A DNA stretch of 64,000 nt. Source: Odiellus spinosus. Its lineage: Eukaryota > Arthropoda > Arachnida > Opiliones > Phalangiidae. The stretch is from contig OY987226.1 in NCBI GenBank assembly GCA_963920705.1, forward strand, positions 19,749,600-19,813,599. Direction: 5' to 3'. This document shows, one piece after another, positions 11,333 to 21,282 of the stretch. The position numbers and the translations under genes were made by a program. Every line of letters begins with the position of its first letter. Within the stretch, counting starts at the first letter, position 1. Under the pieces are notes generated by a model, which worked only from the letters and a program-made list of their open reading frames with translations, was not told the DNA's origin and made no database searches.

Positions 11333-11925
11333 CATATAATCTAACCAAACCAAACCAAATCTAAGCCACCGCAACCCAATCTAAGCCACCGCAACCCAAT
11401 CTAAGCCACCGCAACCCAATCTAAGCCACCGCAACCCAATCTAAGCCACCGCAACCCAATCTAAGCCACCGCAACCCAATCTAAGCCACCGCAACCCAAT
11501 CAAACCCAATCTAGGCCACCGCAACCCAATCTAACCCAACGCAGCCCAATCTATCCCAACGCAACCCAATCTAACCCAACGCAACCCAATCTAACCCAAC
11601 GCAACCCAATCTAACCCAACGCAACCCAATCTAACCCAACGCAACCCAATCTAACCCAACGCAACCCAATCTAACACAACGCAACCCAAGCTAACCCAAC
11701 GCAACCAAATCTAACCCAACGCAACCCAATCTAACCCAACGCAACCCAATCTAATCCAACCCAGCCCAATATAACCAAACCCAATATAACCCAACGCAGC
11801 CCAATCTAACCTAATCTAACGCAACCCAATCTAACCTACAGCACCAAACCTAACTAACCTCAACCCAAGCTTACTTAACCCAAAAAACATAATCAAACGT
11901 AACATAATCCAACCTAACTTAAGGG
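11333..11925 (+). repeat. 20-bp minisatellite made of telomere-like pentamers
   Basis: Two homogenised blocks. 11361-11500 has seven exact copies of CTAAGCCACCGCAACCCAAT. From 11531 to about 11770 there are some twelve copies of CTAACCCAACGCAACCCAAT. Degenerate CTAAC/CCAAT text lies on both sides. Each 20-mer is four 5-mers on one CYAAY-like theme (CTAAC CCAAC GCAAC CCAAT). On the other strand these read GTTAG, GTTGG and so on, close to the arthropod telomere repeat TTAGG. Confidence 0.9.
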
Positions 11926-12856
11926 TAGGTCAGAAGCTTTTAATACAGCGTGTGTCAGAAGTTCAGAGCAGTGGTTTCTCGGATAAACTCAGAACAGCGG
12001 TTTTTAAATTAAAAAACTAATCTAACCTAAGTTTATCTAATCGGCACTCGTAATAACGCTATTTTGTGAAAACGAACCTTTTGTCAAAGCTTTTATGAGA
12101 ATCGCTAATCTAGGGAAGCGCTATTATACCTACATACCCTCTAACGTCGTATAAGCCTATATCTTCGTAATCAAAAGGCTGATAAACGAGTTCGATTTAC
12201 CAGTAACGCGGCTTATAAAATCCGTTCCGTCGTAGAAAGACGATTAACGTAACGAATAAAGTTGCTAACGTCAAATAAAGGTATTTATACCACTTTTTAT
12301 ACTAAAACAACTTTGGTTTTTATTTTCTAACGTATAGCTATATATAGTTTACTTTTCTTTCGACTTAAAATACTCGTAAATTTAGCTTTCAAATCTAAAG
12401 AAAAAAAGCTATTCCTCGTGGAATTCTTATTTGGGGGAAAAAAACTGGCAGCGTGTTTAATCTTCTTAGCGAAATTGATTCGAGATAAAGAAATTCAAAA
12501 CCGCCAAAAAATAATCCTATTTCGCCGCCGCCACCGCGAGAAGAAATAATAATATACTTTTTTCTTCGTCAAATCTTTTCCCCGCTTTTAAGGAAAAATA
12601 TAATTCTCTCTTGGGCCCTAAGTTATTCGGCTGCAAACGGGGATACGATTGAGATAAGAAAAAAAAAAAAAAAAAAAAAAAAAAAACTGTAAATCTTCTA
12701 AATCTTAATCCTTCCAGGATATTCGCGCCTCCATCATCCCCATTCGCGCGCGTTTCATTGTACAAGCACAGCACCCAATCTAATTCGTCAAATCGAGTCA
12801 AGCGGCCGTAAAGGGACAAAGAATATTAAAGTCGTCGTGTTACGCTACAAAACCTT
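11926..12856. other. Intergenic DNA with a 28-bp A-tract
   Basis: No gene. A run of 28 A lies at 12659-12686, preceded by low-copy sequence; without a recognised body this could be a retroposon tail or a simple slippage tract. The 100-codon - strand frame across it reads the tract as a phenylalanine run and is not credible. Confidence 0.4.
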
Positions 12857-13244
12857 AAAGTGAGAATGCAACCTATAACAAGTGATTTTTTATTGATTCC
12901 TTATTGTTTAAATTGGCCTAATCCAACAGATTTAAAAAAACAAATATTAAATTAGAAATAAATTTAAAACTTAACATCAAAATAGGCTTAACTGGATTCA
13001 TGGAGATCACCTGAACTCCCCATATAAGGACTAAGCAACCAATGGCATTGATCGATGGCTCTTATATGGAGAATGCAAGATCTCCATGATCAATGTCATT
13101 GGTCGCTAGTCCTTATACGGGGAGTTCAGGATATCTCAATGAATCCAGCAAAGCCTATTTTGATGGTAAGTTTTATATTGATTTCTAGTTTAATATTTGT
13201 TTGTATTTTTTTCTTTATTTATTTTACTGTTGTATTCTCCATTT
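12857..13244 (+). mobile_element. Family D MITE (copy D3)
   Basis: AAAGTGAGAATGCAACCTAT to TGTATTCTCCATTT, same subfamily as D2 (GAACTCCCCATATAAGGACT, TTGATCGATGGCTCTTATATG). The right arm has lost the GATTAGGCC block. It abuts D4 directly. Confidence 0.8.
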
Positions 13245-13743
13245 AAAGAGAGATTGCAACATATAACAGCAATGTGATACGTCAGAGGTTTCTATTTCTC
13301 ACCTCGGTGTCATCCTCTTAGTGAGGGAGTTACAGTATTCGCCATTACAAACGCTCCCAGAGTAAGGAGGTTCCCCCCTTGGCTCTTCGCTGTCTCCCTA
13401 TAATCCTAATCCACTAGTAAAAACCAAATACAAAGAAATATTAAACTAGAAATAAATTTAAAACTTATCCGGGAAATAGGCTTAACTGAATTCACCGAGA
13501 TCCTGAATTTCTTCGCATTGATGGGTCATCGACCAATGAGTCAATGCCCGTCGTCAAGGCAAGATCTCTTCGTGAAACTTCCAAAAACATTCGATTGGTC
13601 GCGGAACCTTCAACGCGAATCTCCATGAATCCAACTAAGCCTCTTTATTTCTAGTTTAATTAATTTTAATACTAGTGGATTAGGCCTATTTAAACGCCAA
13701 GGAATCGATAAAAAATAACACTTGATAGGTTACACTCTCCCTT
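13245..13743 (+). mobile_element. Family D MITE (copy D4), adjoining D3, with K insert
   Basis: Starts AAAGAGAGATTGCAACATAT immediately after D3 and ends CACTCTCCCTTT. The left arm is broken by a piece of repeat K (13276-13412), after which CTAATCCACTAGTAAAAACC resumes. The core has TTCTTCGCATTGATGGGTC, shared with D5. Confidence 0.78.
13276..13412 (+). repeat. Repeat K fragment inside D4
   Basis: GATACGTCAGAGGTTTCTAT through GCTGTCTCCCTATA matches 32952-33105 (GATACGTCAGAGGTTTCTAT, AGTGAAGGAGTTACAG, CCCCCTTGGCTCTT). Only the right end (GTCTCCCTATA) is present; the left end seen at 32920 is missing. Confidence 0.7.
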
Positions 13744-14444
13744 TAAGTGGAACAAATTTACAGTTTGAAACAATCGGGATGGTGCGGAGACGCAATATAG
13801 TTACGCGCTCTTTTGGTCCGATCAACGAGCTCACTGGGGATCAATAAACCAAGTATAAAACGCTATTAGGAGTGTATTTCTATAATTCTCGTCCACTCGG
13901 CGACTTTCTCCGCAAACGCTTCCGAGCGTTATACTTTCCTTCGTCAACATTTCCTCCCCGTCGCGGAAGTATTAGAAAAACTCGCTAATCCTTTTCGTTG
14001 GCGCGTTTCTTCCCCCGCGACTCTCCGGTTTCGAGTCTTTCACGGTAATATTAAAAGACGCCGATGTTGGCTTTAGTTTGGAGAGAGGGGCGATCTCTAA
14101 GCGTCCCTTCGATATAGCTTCCGTCGTGGTTCTAATTGTAAAGGTTTGGTCGCGAACGAACCTTATATAACCTTAATCCCTGTCCGGGCGTCGTCTCCCA
14201 TATGGATTTCGAGCCAGCGCAGCCACCGTGACCAGTCCGTTTCAATTCGAAACGTCAGCGCTCACCGAACCAAACTTATTCATATCGACAGAAGTATATT
14301 AAAACACTTCAATGGTGGAAGTTCCTAACTCGCGAATTTCAATGGGCCTGAAAAGTCACGTTACAATTAAATGGAACAGCTCGACGAATCAAATAATCGA
14401 TTCGAAAAAACCGAATATAATTCAAACAGCCATATTTTAAATAC
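13744..14444. other. Low-copy intergenic DNA, higher GC
   Basis: No repeats shared with the window. The 60-codon frame at 14146-14328 has no recognisable motif. I see no splice-flanked exon of a known family. Confidence 0.35.
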
Positions 14445-14945
14445 TATATAGAGCTCAGAATCGGATATCCATTATCTTCTGTTATTCGTATATTTTCAAA
14501 TATTTTATTTTCGGATAAAAAAAAAAGAAATTTGTATATTCGTATAATTGTAATACGATAAGCGTTTGGCGCTTTATCTACGAACAAATTACTTGAATTC
14601 AAACGTATAACGAAGGATAAGAAAATTCACATTTCCAATATTAGTCTAAAATATAAGAAAAATATTTCAAATTGACTTTTAATTTGAAGAGTATAAATAA
14701 AACAACGAAACTAAGATTTTAAATCATCTTTTTATTCATTATTTTTCACTAAAATAAATTTTTTAAAATAAATAACGCGGAAAATATTCTAAGGCCATTT
14801 TCGGATAAAAACGGATATGAATTATGTTTTCTACTTTATCTTCGAAAAAGTTAACTCGAATGAAAAATTATCGAAGGATAATATACATTAGAATTTAGTA
14901 GATTTTATCCAATTAATAAAAATTATACGAATTCCGAGCTCTTAG
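14445..14945 (-). mobile_element. hAT-like MITE family C (copy C3)
   Basis: TATAGAGCTCAGAATCGGAT to ACGAATTCCGAGCTCT. The sequence TTTTAAATAC occurs on both sides (14435-14444, 14946-14955), consistent with an 8-bp or slightly longer duplication. The interior (GATAAGCGTTTGGCGCTTTA, AAAAGATGATTTAAAATCTT in reverse) belongs to the subfamily of C5 and C6. Confidence 0.8.
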
Positions 14946-15665
14946 TTTTAAATACGACGAGTTTATGAACTTCCCCCCTTGGTGAGCACTAATAGACTTC
15001 TGGTATCGAGGATTGACTCCTCTTCGGTCAATCTGATATCTAGTTGTTCGCGCTGGCATCTCGACTCGAAACGGACAATCAACTTAATTCTATCGATCTT
15101 AAAATCCTTGTCCCAATTATATCCGTTGGCGATTGCCGCTTCAAAGTCAGTTTGCCTCCTCGACTCTAGAAGATATAACCGCGGTTATACCATTCGCCAG
15201 CGAGGAAAACGGAACGGCGGATTAATACACAGCGATAAACCCCAATAGGGAAGAAAGTAGTCCGTGTCAAAAGAAACTCCGAGTGTACCCGAGGAGAGTG
15301 GAAAGAGATTTAGAAATAGAATACTCGGGAAACGCTTACGTCTACGTATAATTAACTTTAAAATAACGCTTATGAGGATTATAATTTTAGCAGTCTCATT
15401 TTAAAAACATATATTCGTAAATTGGCGGACTTTTTTCCATTTTAAGAATAGTTGCGCGCACCTTTTTTTGACGACGTTTGTTTGACGAACTCCAAGGTTG
15501 CTAGATATATTCGCTGGACAAACTCCCGCTCCAAAAATATCTACCGTTAGGAGGCGTACGAATTGCGCTTTTTGAAACTAACCCATACAGAGAGGGGTAG
15601 ACAAGACCAGGAAGTAATAGACTTCAAAGGAGGGTTTCATCGGCTTCTGGTACAGCTTAGTAGGA
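14946..15665. other. Low-copy intergenic DNA
   Basis: An 89-codon frame (14979-15248) is open but carries no motif and no flanking signals. Nothing repeated elsewhere in the window. Confidence 0.35.
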
Positions 15666-15825
15666 TAGAGGTCGGGGTTTGAACAAGATGATCCACACAT
15701 ATTTGGTTAATCAGTTAATCATAAAAAATAATCGGTTAATTATTCGCGATTACATTGCATTTATCATAGACTTCCCGTGAATAATTTCAAAATATGATTA
15801 AAGATAAAACAAACCCCGACCTCTA
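15666..15825 (-). mobile_element. hAT-like MITE family A (copy A4)
   Basis: 160 bp, TAGAGGTCGGGGTTTGAACA to its complement, with a perfect 8-bp duplication TAGTAGGA (15658-15665, 15826-15833). It is shorter than other copies because one arm has lost the ATTTCTTGT stretch. Confidence 0.9.
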
Positions 15826-16041
15826 TAGTAGGAAGTATTCTTCAGTACCCGCTAGTTGCCTGCAGCTTTAAAAATGAGACCGATATATTATGGCGTTTTC
15901 TTGACAAGTATGCGGTTGAGAAATAATCTTGCCGTCTCTTAAATTGTCTTCTCCATCCATACAGTCAAGTAGAAGACTTATGGATCTATACGCCCGGCCA
16001 CAATTCTCATAATTAGAAATAAATTTCTCGAAGCTCTCTTA

Positions 16042-16344
16042 AAGGGAGAATGCAACTTAAAAACAAATGCTTTTTAATCGATTCCTTATCGTTTAAATAG
16101 ACCATAAAAAAAATTACAAACAAATATTAAACTAGAAATATATTTAAAACTTATCCTGTAAATAGGCTTAGCTGGATTCTTGGAGATTCCGAATTTCTTC
16201 GCATTGATTGCCCATTCGTCGCTGACCCATCAATTCAGTAGATCTCCATGAGTTCAGCTAAGCATATTTTCCAGGTAAAATTTAAATTGATATCTATTTT
16301 AACATCTGTTTGTAATTTTCCTTGTGGCTTAGGCCTATTTAACG
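16042..16344 (+). mobile_element. Family D MITE (copy D5), right end lost at composite F
   Basis: AAAGGGAGAATGCAACTTAA through TTAGGCCTATTTAACGATTA. The final 60 or so bases are missing where the F foldback begins, so either F inserted here or a deletion joined the two. Confidence 0.75.
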
Positions 16345-17985
16345 ATTATATCAAAAATGTCTTTGCGAACAAAGACCCAGAAGGACATGTTATGGCCTTG
16401 AATGTCTGAAGTGACAGATATTTAATTTTCTTTTAAAACATGAAATTTAAATACAATTAAATTTTCTTTTAAAACATGAAATTTAAATACAATTAAATTT
16501 TCTTTTAAAACGAAATTGAAATATAATCACAATCTGGCACGATTTAGAGTTTCAAATTTCAAAACAACTGATTTTATTCACTCGGAAATATTTAAGAAAA
16601 AACATAACAGACGATTTTCTCCCATTGACGCTTAACATTAAATTTCACTTAATTATTTTTCAGGGAAAACGTGTATTGAACTGTTATTTTTCAGTATAAC
16701 GCGAGTCCACTTTTTGTTTTCCTAATTTAACCCGAATTTCCACGACTCGCAATTGAACGGATCGTTAAAAATACTCGCCGGGTTATTGGAATGGGTATAT
16801 GATAAAGGGACATGTGTTTTTTAAAGCCCGATTAAAGTCACCTTCTTTTCTAACTTAGCAGACGACGCAAACCATAACAATTTGTACTTTCAAAGCTATA
16901 TTGCGCGCGCGAGGGAAGAGAATTTCAAAGCGACGAATTTTAGAGCGGATAAGGTTTTTAAATAAATTGTAATACTTTCATTTTTCTTTTCATTAAAACC
17001 GTACAATTAAAATGATGATTTCCATAAGGGACCACTAATTATAGTTATTAGGAGTTATAATAAAACATTATCCATGGATTAGGTTTGTTCGTTTGCAACC
17101 CAAATTAAAAATTAAAATATGGGTAATTTTTATTCCCTTTAAATTCCTTGTATAAGCATCCGTAAGCTAACATTCATGAACGAATTGCCTCGACTAAAGT
17201 CGAGGAGTTGTAATAAAACATTATCCATGGATTAGGTTTGTTCGTTTGCAACCTAGATTAAAAATTAAAATATGGGGAATTTTTTTCCCTTTAAATTCCT
17301 TGATAAGCATTCAAAAGCTAACATGAACGAATTGCCACGGCTAAAGTCGAGGAGTTATAACAAAACATTATCCATGGATTAGGTTTGTTCGTTTGCAACC
17401 TAAATTAAAAATTAAAATATGGGGAATTTTTTTCCCTTTAAATTCCTTGTATAAGCATTCATAAGCTAACATGAACGAATTGCCTCGACTAAAGTTGAGG
17501 AGTTATAATAAAGCATTATCCATAGAAAACATTATCCAATTAAGGTATGAGATCAGATCATAGAACTTTGAGTCTATGCCTAAAGCCAAAGCTAAATTAA
17601 GTATATTTTTCTATCGAACGAAAAGTTTCGTTTTGTTTGACACGTAATCCCTGAAAAATAATTAAGCGAAATTTAATGTTAAGCGTCAATGGGAGAAAAT
17701 CGTCTGTTATGTTTTTTCTTAAATATTTCCGAGTGAATAAAATCAGTTGTTTTGAAATTTGAAACTCTAAATCGTGCCAGATTGTGATTATATTTCAATT
17801 TCGTTTTAAAAGAAAATCTAATTGTATTTAAATTTCATGTTTTAAAAGAAAATTTAATTGTATTTAAATTTAATGTTTTAAAAGAAAATTAAATATCTGT
17901 CACTTCAGACATTCAAGGCCATAACATGTCCTTCTGGGTCTTTGTTCGCAAAGACATTTTTGATATAATATCTGTCACTTCAGTC
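16345..17985. mobile_element. Foldback element F (copy F1), head of a composite F-S100-G module
   Basis: About 1.64 kb. The outer 320 bp at each side are inverted repeats (16355-16665 against 17650-17975), starting with a subrepeat holding the hairpin GTCTTTGCGAACAAAGAC and then TTCTTTTAAAACATGAAATT. The loop (about 1 kb) holds three tandem units of roughly 150 bp (17048-17520) with GTTCGTTTGCAACC and CGACTAAAGTCGAGGAGTT. No coding capacity. A second full copy is at 38491-40125 and a half copy at 33490-34335. Confidence 0.8.
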
Positions 17986-18034
17986 TAACACGAAAGTGTT
18001 AACTTCTATATTAAAAGACTAGCCCTTTAAAAAG

Positions 18035-18612
18035 TGATTCAGTCAGATCTCTACATTTTTACCATTGCCCTTTAAACCCAATTAAAATTAATTTTTTCAC
18101 AATTTTGTGATGTTAATAGCTGGGGCAGCCTCACTTGATTCAGTCAAATTTCTACATTTTTACCAGTGCCCTTTAATCCCAATTAAACTTAATTTTTTCA
18201 TTATTTTTGATGTTAGTAGCTGGGGCAGCCGCACTTGATTCAGTCAAATTTCTACATTTTTACCAGTGCCCTTTAATCCCAATTAAAATTAATTTTTTCA
18301 TAATTTTTGATGTTAATACCTCCGGCAGCCGCACTTGATTCCAGTCAAATCTCTACATTTTTACCAGTGCCCTTTAATCCCAATTAAAATTTATTTTTTC
18401 ATCATTTTTGATTTTAATACCTCCGTCAACCGCAGCGAAATCTTTATATTTTCCCCATTGCCCTTAAACCAAATTTAAAATAATTTTTTCATCATTTTTG
18501 ATGTTAATACCTCCGACAGCCGCAGCGAAATCTTCATATTTTTCCCATTACCCTTTAAACTAAATTTAAATTATTTTTTTCATTATTTTGGATGTTAATA
18601 CCTTCCTTATTG
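18035..18612 (+). repeat. 100-bp satellite S100 (block S1)
   Basis: About six tandem units of 100 bp with GATTCAGTCAAATCTCTACA, TGCCCTTTAATCCCAATTAA and GATGTTAATAGCTGGGGCAG. Units nearest G replace the last motif with CCTCCGACAGCCGCAGCGAA. Follows F1 by about 50 bp (AACACGAAAGTGTTAACTTC), the same junction as at 40.13 kb. Confidence 0.88.
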
Positions 18613-18960
18613 CCGTTCGAAATGCCAAGTCGTTCGGACTTTCACATTTTTAAAAAGGAGAGTACTTTTAAGTTTTAAGGCGGAGAAATTGAAACTTAAT
18701 GTTATTCTATGGGATTTAGATTTTTTGTACGAGACTTACCTTTCAGATTTTTTTTCTAATGATTCCAGATCTTTTTCGGGCTTTATTTTAAGACTAATTT
18801 CATAATTTTACACCGATTAGTTTGGCCACAGTCTATTTATAAAAACGGCAAAAATATGAAGGAGGAGAAATTAAGTCATTAGCGTTCAATACCCAAGCGC
18901 GCTCCTGCACGTGAATTTAACAAGATGGTCAAGCCCATAGAATAGCTAGACCCATGACAT
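18613..18960 (+). repeat. Partial G unit closing the first composite
   Basis: GTCGTTCGGACTTTCACATT, AATGTTATTCTATGGGATTT, TTTAAGACTAATTTCATAAT and CACCGATTAGTTTGGCCACA match the G repeats at 23345-23560 and 42440-42730. The second inverted arm and the central palindrome of G are missing. It ends near GTGAATTTAACAAGATGG. Confidence 0.75.
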
Positions 18961-19066
18961 AGTAAAAGAGGCTGAAAAGAATTATGCTATAGCAGGGGCT
19001 TGTTATGCATGCATAAACGCTCTTTGAACAATTTGAATGGCGTTTCTAGATCCCTTTAAACACGAA

Positions 19067-20717
19067 GTTTTTCAAATCATGTTTTTCAAATCATGTTTTT
19101 CAAATCATGTTTTTCAAATCATGTTTTTCAAATCATGTTTTTCAAATCATGTTTTTCAAATCATGTTTTTCAAATCATGTTTTTCAAATCATGTTTTTCA
19201 AATCATGTTTTTCAAATCATGTTTTTCAAATCATGTTTTTCAAATCATGTTTTTCAAATCATGTTTTTCAAATCATGTTTTTCAAATCATGTTTTTCAAA
19301 TCATGTTTTTCAAATCATGTTTTTCAAATCATGTTTTTCAAATCATGTTTTTCAAATCATGTTTTTCAAATCATGTTTTTCAAATCATGTTTTTCAAATC
19401 ATGTTTTTCAAATCATGTTTTTCAAATCATGTTTTTCAAATCATGTTTTTCAAATCATGTTTTTCAAATCATGTTTTTCAAATCATGTTTTTCAAATCAT
19501 GTTTTTCAAATCATGTTTTTCAAATCATGTTTTTCAAATCATGTTTTTCAAATCATGTTTTTCAAATCATGTTTTTCAAATCATGTTTTTCAAATCATGT
19601 TTTTCAAATCATGTTTTTCAAATCATGTTTTTCAAATCATGTTTTTCAAATCATGTTTTTCAAATCATGTTTTTCAAATCATGTTTTTCAAATCATGTTT
19701 TTCAAATCATGTTTTTCAAATCATGTTTTTCAAATCATGTTTTTCAAATCATGTTTTTCAAATCATGTTTTTCAAATCATGTTTTTCAAATCATGTTTTT
19801 CAAATCATGTTTTTCAAATCATGTTTTTCAAATCATGTTTTTCAAATCATGTTTTTCAAATCATGTTTTTCAAATCATGTTTTTCAAATCATGTTTTTCA
19901 AATCATGTTTTTCAAATCATGTTTTTCAAATCATGTTTTTCAAATCATGTTTTTCAAATCATGTTTTTCAAATCATGTTTTTCAAATCATGTTTTTCAAA
20001 TCATGTTTTTCAAATCATGTTTTTCAAATCATGTTTTTCAAATCATGTTTTTCAAATCATGTTTTTCAAATCATGTTTTTCAAATCATGTTTTTCAAATC
20101 ATGTTTTTCAAATCATGTTTTTCAAATCATGTTTTTCAAATCATGTTTTTCAAATCATGTTTTTCAAATCATGTTTTTCAAATCATGTTTTTCAAATCAT
20201 GTTTTTCAAATCATGTTTTTCAAATCATGTTTTTCAAATCATGTTTTTCAAATCATGTTTTTCAAATCATGTTTTTCAAATCATGTTTTTCAAATCATGT
20301 TTTTCAAATCATGTTTTTCAAATCATGTTTTTCAAATCATGTTTTTCAAATCATGTTTTTCAAATCATGTTTTTCAAATCATGTTTTTCAAATCATGTTT
20401 TTCAAATCATGTTTTTCAAATCATGTTTTTCAAATCATGTTTTTCAAATCATGTTTTTCAAATCATGTTTTTCAAATCATGTTTTTCAAATCATGTTTTT
20501 CAAATCATGTTTTTCAAATCATGTTTTTCAAATCATGTTTTTCAAATCATGTTTTTCAAATCATGTTTTTCAAATCATGTTTTTCAAATCATGTTTTTCA
20601 AATCATGTTTTTCAAATCATGTTTTTCAAATCATGTTTTTCAAATCATGTTTTTCAAATCATGTTTTTCAAATCATGTTTTTCAAATCATGTTTTTCAAA
20701 TCATGTTTTTCAAATCA
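19067..20717 (+). repeat. Perfect 14-bp minisatellite, about 118 units
   Basis: GTTTTTCAAATCAT repeats without any visible variant for 1,651 bp. Because 14 is not a multiple of 3, every + frame cycles through all three phases of the unit. None contains a stop, so all three + frames are open (595, 569 and 546 codons) with a 14-residue peptide repeat. I regard these frames as accidental: the flanks give only a short start and no gene features. Confidence 0.97.
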
Positions 20718-21170
20718 AATATTTTATTTCTGACATACTCAAACCCAACACGCATAAGCTCCCTTATTATCTCGTTCGCGACGACTTGTTTGTTGTTTTT
20801 GAGTTTTCATTACTGACAGACTAGAACCGAAACCTTCATAAGCTACCTTTTATCTCGTTCTCGACGACCCTTTATTAACAACGACTTGTTTTCTGTATTG
20901 TATATCTATGAAGATATAAGGAGTTTTTCGCTAAAGTTTAACCAATTACCCGTGGTAACGAGGATGAGCGTCCAACTCTCGATCGCAAAGCTATGAAGCT
21001 TCGAGCGCGACGCGGTTTTTTCCGAAATTCGGGAGACCACTTGGTGGAAAATCGATATCTTAAAAAAAATAGATATTTTAAATTTGTCTGGGACATCACG
21101 TCGTGACGTCTGGTGGATAAGAAACGAATGTTTTTTCGATACGATGACGTTTTTCGTCATTTCTGGGACA
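20718..21170. other. Flank of the 14-bp array, with a local duplication
   Basis: CATAAGCTCCCTTATTATCT (20752) and CATAAGCTACCTTTTATCTC (20837), each followed by CGTTCKCGACGAC, form an imperfect direct repeat spaced by about 85 bp. No gene seen. Confidence 0.5.
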
Positions 21171-21172
21171 CC

Positions 21173-21232
21173 GACTTCAGACTTCAGACTTCAGACTTCA
21201 GACTTCAGACTTCAGACTTCAGACTTCAGACT
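21173..21232 (+). repeat. 7-bp microsatellite (GACTTCA)8
   Basis: Eight exact GACTTCA units followed by a partial GACT. It is the second perfect short tandem array within 500 bp of the 14-bp minisatellite. Confidence 0.95.
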
Positions 21233-21282
21233 ACCAGCACGACTCAAAACACTAGCTAGAACCTATACAAGTATAGGGTCTA

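Noticed and set aside
12659..12686. A-tract as a processed pseudogene tail
   Set aside because: No gene-like body precedes it on either strand and no target duplication was found.
19037..20824. 595-codon reading frame with a 14-residue peptide repeat
   Set aside because: It is produced by the 14-bp minisatellite; all three + frames are equally open and the flanks carry no gene signals.
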